A DNA stretch of 21,609 nucleotides, from IMG/VR virus record IMGVR_UViG_3300001213_000217, positions 1 to 21,609 of that record; one strand, given 5' to 3'. Every line of letters starts with the position of its first letter. Position 1 is the first letter of the stretch. Origin of the DNA: a virus. Of this stretch, positions 11,878 through 20,479 are shown piece by piece. Under the pieces are notes generated by a model, which did no database searches, was not told the origin of the DNA, and saw nothing but the letters and a program-made list of their open reading frames with translations. Made by a program: the position numbers and the translations under genes.

Positions 11878-14800
11878 GTGTCCACGTTCCGCACCGAAAT
11901 CGAGATCGGCTGCAACCCGAACCCTGCGGTCTCGGGCATCCAGCAGATTCTCTCTGAGGTTCAGAAGCTGCGCTCTGACTTGGCGTCGCTCTCCACGAAC
12001 GTCTCGAAAGTTTCGAGCGACATGGAGAAGACTGCCGCGTCGGCCAAGAAAGCGCAGGGCGACATCGAGGGACTCGCGAACTCGATTCGGACAGCCGCAG
12101 CCGCGCTCGGCCTGATGTGGGCCGCGAACAAGGCGTTCGACTTCATCAAGGACGGCTTGATGGCGGCGTGGCAGGCTGGCTCCGAGTTCAACCAGATCAT
12201 GGAAGTCGGGCGCATCGGCATGGCCGCGATGTTCACGACTCTCCGCACCTACACGGACGAACACGGGCGCGCCGTCGAGGGCGAGCGCGCCTTTGCCGCG
12301 GCGATGCAGGACTCCTACCGAGTGCAGGAGCTCATGCAGAGCGCCGTCTTCAAGACGAACACGACGCTGCAGGAACTGCAGGGCACGTTCTCGCGCATCC
12401 AGATGGGCGCCGCGTCGCAGAAGGCGACGACTGAGGAGATGGTCCGCCTGACCGTCGCCGTCACGAACATGGCGACGGCGACCGGGCGCAGCCCTGAGGC
12501 GCTGTCCCAGCAGCTTTCGCTGATGATGAACGGCATCGTGCGCGCGCAGGGCGCGATGGGCGGCTTCATCAAGTCCCTCGGCCTCTCGACGGAGGAGGTC
12601 AAGAAGCTCGCGGCGAGCGGCGACCTCCTGCACGTCATGTTGCAGAAGATGGACCAGTTCGAACGCGCTGGCGGAATGATCCAGCAGTCCTACCAGGGCG
12701 TCATGTCCAACGTCAAGGACGTGTGGCAGCAACTGTCCGGAGCGTTCGCGCAGCCCCTGATGGATCAGGCGAAGATCCTCGGCACGAAGTTCATCGAGAC
12801 GTTCACCGAGACGTGGGTGGACGCGCAGGGCAACACGCAGACGCGCGTGTCCGATTGGGGCAAGACGATCGCGCAGAACTTCGGCAGCGGCTTCAAGGAC
12901 GGTCTGATGATGATCCTTGAGACCGTCATGCCGAAGTTCGACAACCTGTCGTCCTTCGCCGCCAACTTCGCGACGGCCATGCGCGAGATCCGCGATAGCT
13001 GGCGCGACCGCAACGTGGACACGAAGGATCCCGGTCGGTCCGGACTGATCGCGCACCTCGAGGAGCGCGCGTCGATCACGGGCTTCAACCTTGACGACGC
13101 CGTCCAGCGCGAGGCGGATGGTCGGCGCGCGGAGCAACTGAAGGCCGGCGCAGACCTCACCTCCGCAGAGCGCGCGCTCGCGAACCAGTACCTCGCGGAG
13201 TACCAGCAGCGCGAGGAGTCGCAGCGGTCGTTCAAGGACCGCATGACGATCGTCCAGCGGTACGGCGTCACGCCTGAGATGCTGATCGGTAACGGCGCTG
13301 GTCCCGGCGACGCGATGTCGAAGCCGACGCCGCGCGCCATCGAACCCGCGATGGTGCGGTTCGCTGAGGGCTTCAAGGACTTCAAGAAGCTCTTCTCCGA
13401 GAAGATGGAACTCGGCGGACTCGAGGGCGTCGAGAAGCAGTTCCAGCAGATCGACATCCAGCTTCAGAACAACATCAAGACCCTCGACGGCTGGGAACAC
13501 AAGCTGCAGGGCAAGACCCCTGAGGAGCTCGCGGCGCAGGGCATCTTCAAGACGCGCGACAGCAAGGGCAACCTCTCGTACACGGGCCAACTCAAGGACG
13601 AGGCTGAAGAGAACGCCATCCGCGCCAAGATCCTGCTGGAGGACCAGCGACAGGAGAAGCTGCGCGAGGGCATGCTGCGCCTGACCGAACTCACGAAGCA
13701 GACGCTCGCGGAGCAGATCAGCGCGGAGGAGGCGGCCGGCGAGCGCAAGATCGCGGTCGCCGCACGCACCGCAACCGCACAGACGCGCACGCTGGAGGAA
13801 CTCCACGCCGTGTGGGAGGCGGAGGCGAAGGCGAAGGAGGCGCTGTTCAACACGACAGACCTCAAGCGCGCCGCTGCCGAGTTCGAAGCGTCCGGCGAGT
13901 GGGACAAGCTCGTCGCGGTCGTCGCGGCCCAGGGGCGCGACGCCGGTCAGGGATTCACGGAGTCGTTCGTCGCCGCGTTCGGCGTCGCCGCCGAGAAGGC
14001 GTACGCGAAGGCCGACGACATGGCGTCCGGCGTCGCCGCTGGCCTCCAGAAGATCCGTGCGACGTACAAGACCGAAGGCAAGATCATCGCGGACACGATG
14101 AGCGAGGTGTGGGGCCAGATTGGCGACACCTTCGCGAACGTCGTGAGCGGCTCCATCACCAACGGCATCGAGGGCATCAAGGGCGCGTTCAAGGGTCTCG
14201 TCAACTCGCTGCTGAACGACTGGGTCAAGATGATCAAGGACATGGCGATGAGCGCCGCGTCCCTCAGCGTCGGCAGCGGCGGCGGCGTTGCGTCCGGGTT
14301 CGGGAGCCTGATTCGCGGGTTCGCCGGCGAGAAACCCGAACGCTACCTCTACGCCGGGATGGACGAGGGCGGCGATCCGACGTGGGGCAACAACCCGAAC
14401 TTCGGGATGCAGACCGCCGGCTACGTTGGCGGAAGCGCGCTCAAGGGGTACGGCGTCGGCGGCGCGATCGGCGGGATGTCTGGCGCGCCCGGCTGGAACT
14501 CTGGCGCGACGATCGGCGGCGCTGTCGCGTCTGCCGGTATCGCTCTGGCCGCGTCCGGCGCGCTCGGCGCGGCTGCGGCTGGCGCTGTCGCTGGCTCCGT
14601 GATCCCGGTCCTCGGCACGATCATCGGCGCCGTCATCGGCGGCATCATCGGCATCCTGTCATCTCCGAACACCGAGATGAAGTCCTATCAGGTCGGCAAG
14701 TACTCACAGGCCGCCCAGGTGTCCGGTCAGGCGATGAGTACGTTCTCCGGGTCGATGCTCGATCTCTACGGCACGTCCGCGTCCGCGGGGCGCGACGTGT

Positions 14801-16695
14801 TCGCGCAGAGCATGTCAGACATCATCAAGGGCTACATGCAGAAGCTCTCGTTCAAGATCCACGCCGGATCGAACGAAGACCTCCAGAAGGATTTCGAGCA
14901 ACTCACCAAGGGCATCATCCCCGCCGAGATCCTGCACCAGATGTTCGGGCAGGGGCGGCGCGGCGGCAAGGACTACGCGGGCATCGACGGCGGGTCCAGC
15001 TACACGGACATGGTCGCGACCGACGCCGGCCCGCTGACGAAGTGGATGAAGGAGATCGGGTTCTCGATCGAGAAGATCAACGAGATCACCGGACAGATCG
15101 ACCAGCGAGGCGCTGAGGCGTTTCAGCAGTACCTCGTCAAGCTCGTCGGCGTCGTCATCAGCTTCAACAACAACATCAAGAATCTGAGCAAGACGAGCGG
15201 CGAGCTCTTTGCCGACGCGTCGAAGTCGAGCGACCAGAATGCCATCGAGGCGTTCCACGAGTCTGCCGTCGCGCTGACGGAACAGGCGAAGGAACTCTCG
15301 CAGTACTCGGGCGACGATCAGATCGCTCGCGCGCAGAAGCTCAACGACGCCGTCGCCGCGCGCTACCAGCAGGAACTGCAGTTCATCCAGCAGATCATCC
15401 AGACGATCAAGAGCGAGAGCGCCGCGTTCCTGTCGCTTCGCATGACGCTGGGCGACGCTACGGCGCGCTCGCGGATGACTAGCCAGCAGTACGACGCCTA
15501 CCGGGTGGACGACTGGAAGACGCGCATCTACGGCAAGGAGATGCAGTCGGCTGGTGACCTCCCGATCTTCGGCTACCGCCAGCAGATTATGAACACGCAG
15601 GATCCTGCGACGGTAATCGAACTCGCGGCCAAGGCGCGCGACGCGATCAAGCAGTACTTCGACTACCTCAACAACCTCCTGTCACAGAACCTCCAGCTTC
15701 TCTCCGGGTTCAAGGATCTCAAGGCGAACTTCGGCGCCGGGAGCGCGGGCCTCATCGGCGCCGCGATGCCCGACACGTCGCTGCAGGGTTGGCTCGCCGG
15801 CGTCGGCACGCTCAAGACCCAGGTCACGGACGCGGCGAAACTGACCGGTCAGGCGCAGATCGACGCGATGAAGAAGGTGCAGCAGACGGCTGCGGAGCGT
15901 TATCAGCAGGAGCTCGGCTTCATCCGCGACATCAAGAGCAACCTCGCGAGCTTCAAGGCGTCCATCGCCGGGTTCAAAGAGAACATCAAGATGGACGGGA
16001 TGAATGACCAGGAGAAGGCGACCTACCTCGCGTCCAAGCTGAGGGACGACGAGGAGAAGATGCGGACCTCCAAGGATCCCGCCGAGATCAAGCGGCTGCA
16101 GGACGAGATCATGCAGTACGCGCAGCAGTACTACGGCCTCTTCAAGGAGGGCGACCCGCGCCGCGCGGAGGCCGGGCGCTATATCAGCGACGTGCTGGAT
16201 CGCGCTGCAGCCATCGCGGAGGCGAAGTCCAACGAACTGATCGACATCATCACGGAGGCGTCGAACTCGTACGCCCAGGTCATGCAGGACGCGGCGGACA
16301 CGACGCAGGAGACCATCGACACGATCAACGCGGAGATCGGTCGCCTCAACGTCGAACTCGGCAACCTCGAGACGGCGGTCCGGACGAAGCTCAAGGGAGT
16401 CGTGGACACGCTCGTGGCCGACAACACGCGGCTCGCCGCCGAACTCGCGAAGGACGCCGACCTCTTCACGAAGACCAACGCGCAACTCACGAACCTCACG
16501 GACCCGACGAGCGGCACGCTCAAGCGGACCGGCGATGCGTTCGACGGCCTCAGCGCCAAGGCGCGCGCCCTCGGGGCGGCATTCGACACCATCCTTGGGG
16601 CCGGCGGCTCTGGCGGCAACAGCACCAGCGTCGGCGCACAGGCCTACAACTCGAGGACGTACTCGTACGCCTTCTCGCCCGCAACGGGGGTCTAA
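11878..16695 (+). CDS. Tail tape measure protein
   Basis: At 1605 aa this is by far the longest gene, in the usual place after the chaperone. It sets tail length and leaves the tail during DNA ejection. The N-terminal 100 residues form coiled coil (VQKLRSDLASLSTNVSKVSS), followed by a tape-measure N-terminal-like domain (LQELQGTFSRIQMGAASQKA, SQQLSLMMNGIVRAQGAMGG). Then come long charged helices (500-750), a Gly/Ala-rich hydrophobic segment (about 850-931: GAAAAGAVAGSVIPVLGTII, GAVIGGIIGIL) that could cross a membrane, and more helices with an internal duplication (from 1162 and 1341). No peptidase or muramidase motif is visible. GTG 11878 is preceded by GAGG six bases away. By the usual rule of about 0.15 nm per residue the tail would be around 240 nm. 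Confidence 0.94.
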   Translation: MSTFRTEIEIGCNPNPAVSGIQQILSEVQKLRSDLASLSTNVSKVSSDMEKTAASAKKAQGDIEGLANSIRTAAAALGLMWAANKAFDFIKDGLMAAWQAGSEFNQIMEVGRIGMAAMFTTLRTYTDEHGRAVEGERAFAAAMQDSYRVQELMQSAVFKTNTTLQELQGTFSRIQMGAASQKATTEEMVRLTVAVTNMATATGRSPEALSQQLSLMMNGIVRAQGAMGGFIKSLGLSTEEVKKLAASGDLLHVMLQKMDQFERAGGMIQQSYQGVMSNVKDVWQQLSGAFAQPLMDQAKILGTKFIETFTETWVDAQGNTQTRVSDWGKTIAQNFGSGFKDGLMMILETVMPKFDNLSSFAANFATAMREIRDSWRDRNVDTKDPGRSGLIAHLEERASITGFNLDDAVQREADGRRAEQLKAGADLTSAERALANQYLAEYQQREESQRSFKDRMTIVQRYGVTPEMLIGNGAGPGDAMSKPTPRAIEPAMVRFAEGFKDFKKLFSEKMELGGLEGVEKQFQQIDIQLQNNIKTLDGWEHKLQGKTPEELAAQGIFKTRDSKGNLSYTGQLKDEAEENAIRAKILLEDQRQEKLREGMLRLTELTKQTLAEQISAEEAAGERKIAVAARTATAQTRTLEELHAVWEAEAKAKEALFNTTDLKRAAAEFEASGEWDKLVAVVAAQGRDAGQGFTESFVAAFGVAAEKAYAKADDMASGVAAGLQKIRATYKTEGKIIADTMSEVWGQIGDTFANVVSGSITNGIEGIKGAFKGLVNSLLNDWVKMIKDMAMSAASLSVGSGGGVASGFGSLIRGFAGEKPERYLYAGMDEGGDPTWGNNPNFGMQTAGYVGGSALKGYGVGGAIGGMSGAPGWNSGATIGGAVASAGIALAASGALGAAAAGAVAGSVIPVLGTIIGAVIGGIIGILSSPNTEMKSYQVGKYSQAAQVSGQAMSTFSGSMLDLYGTSASAGRDVFAQSMSDIIKGYMQKLSFKIHAGSNEDLQKDFEQLTKGIIPAEILHQMFGQGRRGGKDYAGIDGGSSYTDMVATDAGPLTKWMKEIGFSIEKINEITGQIDQRGAEAFQQYLVKLVGVVISFNNNIKNLSKTSGELFADASKSSDQNAIEAFHESAVALTEQAKELSQYSGDDQIARAQKLNDAVAARYQQELQFIQQIIQTIKSESAAFLSLRMTLGDATARSRMTSQQYDAYRVDDWKTRIYGKEMQSAGDLPIFGYRQQIMNTQDPATVIELAAKARDAIKQYFDYLNNLLSQNLQLLSGFKDLKANFGAGSAGLIGAAMPDTSLQGWLAGVGTLKTQVTDAAKLTGQAQIDAMKKVQQTAAERYQQELGFIRDIKSNLASFKASIAGFKENIKMDGMNDQEKATYLASKLRDDEEKMRTSKDPAEIKRLQDEIMQYAQQYYGLFKEGDPRRAEAGRYISDVLDRAAAIAEAKSNELIDIITEASNSYAQVMQDAADTTQETIDTINAEIGRLNVELGNLETAVRTKLKGVVDTLVADNTRLAAELAKDADLFTKTNAQLTNLTDPTSGTLKRTGDAFDGLSAKARALGAAFDTILGAGGSGGNSTSVGAQAYNSRTYSYAFSPATGV
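15361..16161 (+). repeat. Internal duplication in the tape measure protein
   Basis: Two related segments start at residue 1162 (nt 15361) and residue 1341 (nt 15898), 179 residues apart. Shared landmarks are QIxxxxKxxxxxAxRYQQELxFI at the start and a DPA motif (D1242 and D1400) before a helix ending in QY-Y/F. The second copy is about 21 residues shorter between landmarks. The repeat is at protein level; the DNA has diverged. Confidence 0.55.
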
Positions 16696-17589
16696 GTGTC
16701 GTACACGTTCGCCGCTAACGGCGCGAGCAACACCAAGGTCTCGTTCTTCCTGCTTGAGATCGCGTTCGTCAACGGCACGCTGCGCCTCACGAACGCCGAC
16801 ATCGACATCGCGACCGTCGCTGGCGCGTACAGCGCGGGGGCCACGCCCGGCGCGCACACTTGGCTCGCGCGCTCGGCTGGCGGCGGTCGCTCGTTTGTTA
16901 TCTCGTCCATCTCAGCCGGTATCGCTGAGACCGCCGGCTCCGAAAAGATCATCCTCGACAACGCGGACAACTACATCTCCGCGATCCTGTTCGGCGCGCA
17001 CAACCCCGCTGGTGCGGTCGTCAAGGTCTATGAGGCGCTGTTCGACCCCGCGAACCTGACGACGAACAAGCCCGACGACGTCAAGCTACGCCTCCTGCGC
17101 CGCGTCGCGTCGATGTCGCTCAAGGCGGACGTGCGGAAGCGCGAGGCGGAGATCACGCTGGACCCGTACGTCGTGCTGCAGTCGCTCGTCATGGGGCGGC
17201 GCCACCTCGGCCCGAAGTGTACGTTCGCGTACCGCGAGGCCGAATCGTGTCAGGCGACGCCGACGACCGGCACCGCGACCTTCACGAACGGCTCCACGTC
17301 CGTCACGAGCGTCTCGCCCGCGCTGGCGGCGACGAACTGCCTGGTCGGCGCGACCGTCACGGTCGGCAGCGTCACGGGCGTCGTCTCGGCAAACACCACG
17401 ACCACGATCACCCTCTCGTCCGCGTGGACCGGCACCACGGGCGCGTCGCAGTCGTTCGGGGCGATCGACGCGTCGTGCGATCACACGCTCACCGCGTGTT
17501 CAATGCCGACCAAGCGTAGCGGCACGCCGGCGAACGGGAACCGCGACAACTTCGGCGGGTTCGTCACCATCCCCGCGACCAGCCTGTAA
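16696..17589 (+). CDS. Distal tail protein, gpL / BR0599-like, with cysteine cluster
   Basis: This 297-aa protein from GTG 16696, right after the tape measure stop, has an N-terminal beta domain (IAFVNGTLRLTNADIDIATV, EKIILDNADNYISAILFG, AGAVVKVYEALFD) typical of tip proteins that follow the tape measure. The C-terminal part has C175, C185, C261 and C268 with the ending NRDNFGGFVTIPA, like the BR0599/DUF2163 C-terminal region and lambda gpL, where four cysteines hold an iron-sulfur cluster. Between C185 and C261 lies a Thr/Ser/Val-rich beta module (about 190-256: TGTATFTNGSTSVTSVSP, ITLSSAWTGTTG) containing a fifth cysteine, C215. It probably links the tube to the tip complex. Metal binding is inferred. 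Confidence 0.75.
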   Translation: MSYTFAANGASNTKVSFFLLEIAFVNGTLRLTNADIDIATVAGAYSAGATPGAHTWLARSAGGGRSFVISSISAGIAETAGSEKIILDNADNYISAILFGAHNPAGAVVKVYEALFDPANLTTNKPDDVKLRLLRRVASMSLKADVRKREAEITLDPYVVLQSLVMGRRHLGPKCTFAYREAESCQATPTTGTATFTNGSTSVTSVSPALAATNCLVGATVTVGSVTGVVSANTTTTITLSSAWTGTTGASQSFGAIDASCDHTLTACSMPTKRSGTPANGNRDNFGGFVTIPATSL

Positions 17590-17600
17590 ACGGAGAAGCG

Positions 17601-18191
17601 ATGGCAAATTTCCCGAACATCGCACCCAGCGAATCGTACACGCCCGCCCTCGAGAACTTCACGTTCATCGCGGACGGCTACCCCAGCGGCGTGCAGCTTG
17701 CGCGGGCCGGACGCCTGTATCAGGTCTACGCGTGTTCGATGCGGTACGACAACATCTCGTACACGTCGCTCCAGACGCTGTGGGACTTCCATCGCTCCAT
17801 GCGCGGGCGACTCACGACCTTCACGTTCACGGACTGGGCCGGATGGGACGCGACGCCGACCGGGATCGCGTGGCCGAAGCTGTACATCGGAACCACGGAC
17901 GGCGTCACGACCGGGTTCGACGTGCCGATGAAGTCGTCGTCCAGCTACACGCTGTACCGCGCCGGATCCGCGTTGACGCCCGTGACGGACTACTCCTTCG
18001 GTTCGGGGACCGGCGTGGACGGGCGCGACAAGATCACGCTGGTATCTGCAGGGGCGTCCGGCGACCTCCTCGAGTGGGTCGCGACAGGGCGCGCGGCGTT
18101 CAACGTCCGCTTCGGGAGCGACAAGTTCCCGATGACGTTCATGTCCAACGGCGTCGCGTCGTGCGCGCTTGACGTGATTGAAGCCCGCTAA
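17601..18191 (+). CDS. DUF2460-like tail tip protein
   Basis: This 196-aa protein has the DUF2460 signature: an early beta part (LENFTFIADGYPSGVQLARA), then YTSLQTLWDFHRSMRGRLTT followed by FTFTDWAGWD, where family members have a 'F..ar.Gr..gFrf.Dw.D' motif. DUF2460 proteins are tip components in gene transfer agents and related siphoviral tails (GTA gp12 group). A C-terminal part with DLLEWVATGRAAFNVRFGSD and FPMTFMSNGVASCALDVIEA matches the remaining family pattern. GGAGA precedes the ATG. In gene transfer agents DUF2460 comes before the BR0599/DUF2163 gene; here the order is reversed. Confidence 0.8.
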   Translation: MANFPNIAPSESYTPALENFTFIADGYPSGVQLARAGRLYQVYACSMRYDNISYTSLQTLWDFHRSMRGRLTTFTFTDWAGWDATPTGIAWPKLYIGTTDGVTTGFDVPMKSSSSYTLYRAGSALTPVTDYSFGSGTGVDGRDKITLVSAGASGDLLEWVATGRAAFNVRFGSDKFPMTFMSNGVASCALDVIEAR

Positions 18192-20476
18192 TGGAATCGT
18201 TCGAAGTCCCGTTCGACCCAAACCAAAACGGACTCGTCGTCCGGAGAGACTGGAACTACTTCGATCCGAACGCGTGGCCGTTCCCGTGGCCCCCGCCTAC
18301 GCCGACGCCTGGCAACACGAACGCCGGCGCTGGCGACCGTGGCGGCGCGGTCAACGCCGCGCTGCCCGGCACGGTCATTCCCGTCATCTACGGAAGGCAG
18401 CGCGTCAAGGGGCAACTCCTCTTCGCTGACGCGTGGAGTACGAGCGCCCAGGCTGACTTCTGGTACTCCATCGGTGAGGGTCCGATCAACTCGGTCGAGG
18501 ACTCGTGGGCGAACGATGCGCGCCTCACGACGAACCCGTACATCACGGTCACCCTTCACAACGGCGACAAGGCGCAGTCGCAGGACTCCACCTTCAACAC
18601 GCGCAGCACGAACATCTCGAGGCTTCCCCGCACGGCGTACGCGCGCGTGTCGGCTGTGGATCCGCGCTCGCTGAACCCGGACTGGCACAACGTCTTCCCC
18701 GGCGGTGAGAGCTACATCAGCGAGGTCTATTTCGAGGTCAAGGGACTCAAGGTCTACGACCCGCGCCTCGACTCGACCGTCACGGGCGGCAGCGGTTCGC
18801 AGCGCGCGAACGACCCGACGACCTGGGCGTGGTCTGACAACCCCGTTCTCTGCATCCGCGACTTCCTGTGCGACCCCGTACACGGCTGCGGACTCGGGCA
18901 CTCGTCCGGCTACGTCAACGACGTGAACATCATCGCCGCCGCGAACGCGTGCGACACCCTCGGGTTCACGCTCAACATCGCGCTCACCTCGGAAGGCGAC
19001 GCCACCTCGTGGCTCGACCAGATGCGCCTCGTGTGCAACGCGACCGTCTACGTCGATAACGGGCAGTACTGCATCTTCATCGACCAGACGCAGTCGTCGG
19101 TCGTCGTGGACTTCACGACGCTCGGCTCTGGCGCGAACTGCCGCCAAGTGAATTACATCCCGGTCTCACAGCGCGACCAACCCACGCGCGTGATCGTGGA
19201 GTACCCGCACGCCTCCCACAAGTACGCGCAGGACACGGTCACTTGCGACAACCCCGGCATCGCGCTCGGGACTGTCCAGGTGCGCGAGGCTCGCTACAAG
19301 GCGGACGGGATCGTCACGGAAGCGCAAGCGTGGAAGATCGGGACGTACATCGTCAACAAGGCGACCTACCCGCTGCGCGTGGACTTCCTCGCGTCGTTCG
19401 TCTCGCACAAGCTGACCGTCGGCTCGCTGATTACGCTCACGACCGACGAGGGGCTGGCCGCGCAGAAGTTCGTAGTGGACGCCATCGAGGAGCAGGACGG
19501 CGTTGGCGAGGTCAAGGTCACGGCCCGCATCTACTTTGACGACATCTTCTCGTCCACGATCGTCACCGGCGACACGGCCCCCTCTACCTCGATTCCCGAC
19601 GCCAACGGGACGCCGCCGGACATCACGCTCGTGGGCGTCTCTCCGACCAGCACGACGCCGTCCTCGCTGCCGAACACGACAGCCCGCAAGATCGTCGTGA
19701 CGACGAACACGGCGACGCAGTCAACCAAGACCGAGTACGTCGCCGTCGATTACACGCCCCCGACGACGTTCCCGTGGGCACACGAGCTCGTGATCCGCTG
19801 GGACTCGTCTATCGGGTTCGCGACCGCAACCTGGGCTTCGATGTCAGCGAACGAGCTCGTGATCCCGCTCTCTGGCAACACGGATCCGTGGAACGAGGGC
19901 GGCGCGACGTTCTGGTTGCCGGGCCTGATTGGCGAGATCACCACGAACTTATTCGCTGCCAACGGCGAGGTGATCGGCGGCACGCTGTCGGGCGGGCAGT
20001 TCCGCATCATCGCCCGCGTGAGGTCGATCGCCGGCAACCTCTCGTCAGGGGTGACGATCGACTGCCTCGGATACATGTCTTCCACGGCTGCAGCCGACGG
20101 CGGCGCTGAGGTCAAGACGCGCCCGCTGATCCTAGTCGAGGACACCCTGCCCGCCGTAAGCGCCGCCGGCGAGGCCAACATCGTCATGGACTCCGCGACG
20201 CACACGGTCAAGATCAGCGTGAACGGCGGCGCGTACGCCGCCCTCGGCGGAGGTGGTGGCGGCGGCACGCCGACCCGCATCTACGGCGGCAGCGGCATCA
20301 CCGGCTCGATCAACGACTCAAACACGACGTTCACGACCTCCGTGAACGCATCGGTCGCAACCTTCTTCCTCGTCATCGTTGACGGCGTCATCGACTTCGC
20401 GGCGACGTGGTCCGGCACCACGCTGACGCCGAGTAGCGCGCCTCACGCTGGCATCGACGTTCTGTACTGGAGCTAA
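18191..20476 (+). CDS. Tail tip / hub protein, lambda J-like
   Basis: This 761-aa protein is the central tip protein. After a Pro-rich N-terminus (WPFPWPPPTPTPG, 29-41) come VIPVIYGRQRVKGQLLFAD (62-80) and NPVLCIRDFLCDPVHGCGL (217-235), both familiar from J/TipJ-type hub proteins. From about 460 on the sequence becomes Thr/Ser-rich beta modules, ending in a seven-glycine linker (686-692) and a 68-residue C-terminal beta domain (RIYGGSGITGSINDSN ... GIDVLYWS) that may contact a fibre or receptor. ATG overlaps the previous stop (TAATG). It is shorter than lambda J (over 1100 aa). The protein is relatively cysteine-rich between 221 and 352. Confidence 0.87.
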   Translation: MESFEVPFDPNQNGLVVRRDWNYFDPNAWPFPWPPPTPTPGNTNAGAGDRGGAVNAALPGTVIPVIYGRQRVKGQLLFADAWSTSAQADFWYSIGEGPINSVEDSWANDARLTTNPYITVTLHNGDKAQSQDSTFNTRSTNISRLPRTAYARVSAVDPRSLNPDWHNVFPGGESYISEVYFEVKGLKVYDPRLDSTVTGGSGSQRANDPTTWAWSDNPVLCIRDFLCDPVHGCGLGHSSGYVNDVNIIAAANACDTLGFTLNIALTSEGDATSWLDQMRLVCNATVYVDNGQYCIFIDQTQSSVVVDFTTLGSGANCRQVNYIPVSQRDQPTRVIVEYPHASHKYAQDTVTCDNPGIALGTVQVREARYKADGIVTEAQAWKIGTYIVNKATYPLRVDFLASFVSHKLTVGSLITLTTDEGLAAQKFVVDAIEEQDGVGEVKVTARIYFDDIFSSTIVTGDTAPSTSIPDANGTPPDITLVGVSPTSTTPSSLPNTTARKIVVTTNTATQSTKTEYVAVDYTPPTTFPWAHELVIRWDSSIGFATATWASMSANELVIPLSGNTDPWNEGGATFWLPGLIGEITTNLFAANGEVIGGTLSGGQFRIIARVRSIAGNLSSGVTIDCLGYMSSTAAADGGAEVKTRPLILVEDTLPAVSAAGEANIVMDSATHTVKISVNGGAYAALGGGGGGGTPTRIYGGSGITGSINDSNTTFTTSVNASVATFFLVIVDGVIDFAATWSGTTLTPSSAPHAGIDVLYWS

Positions 20477-20479
20477 TAC

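Noticed and set aside
11557-13806. 749-codon open frame on the - strand
   Set aside because: Antisense to the chaperone extension and tape measure; composition is that of a shadow frame and no start signal is present.
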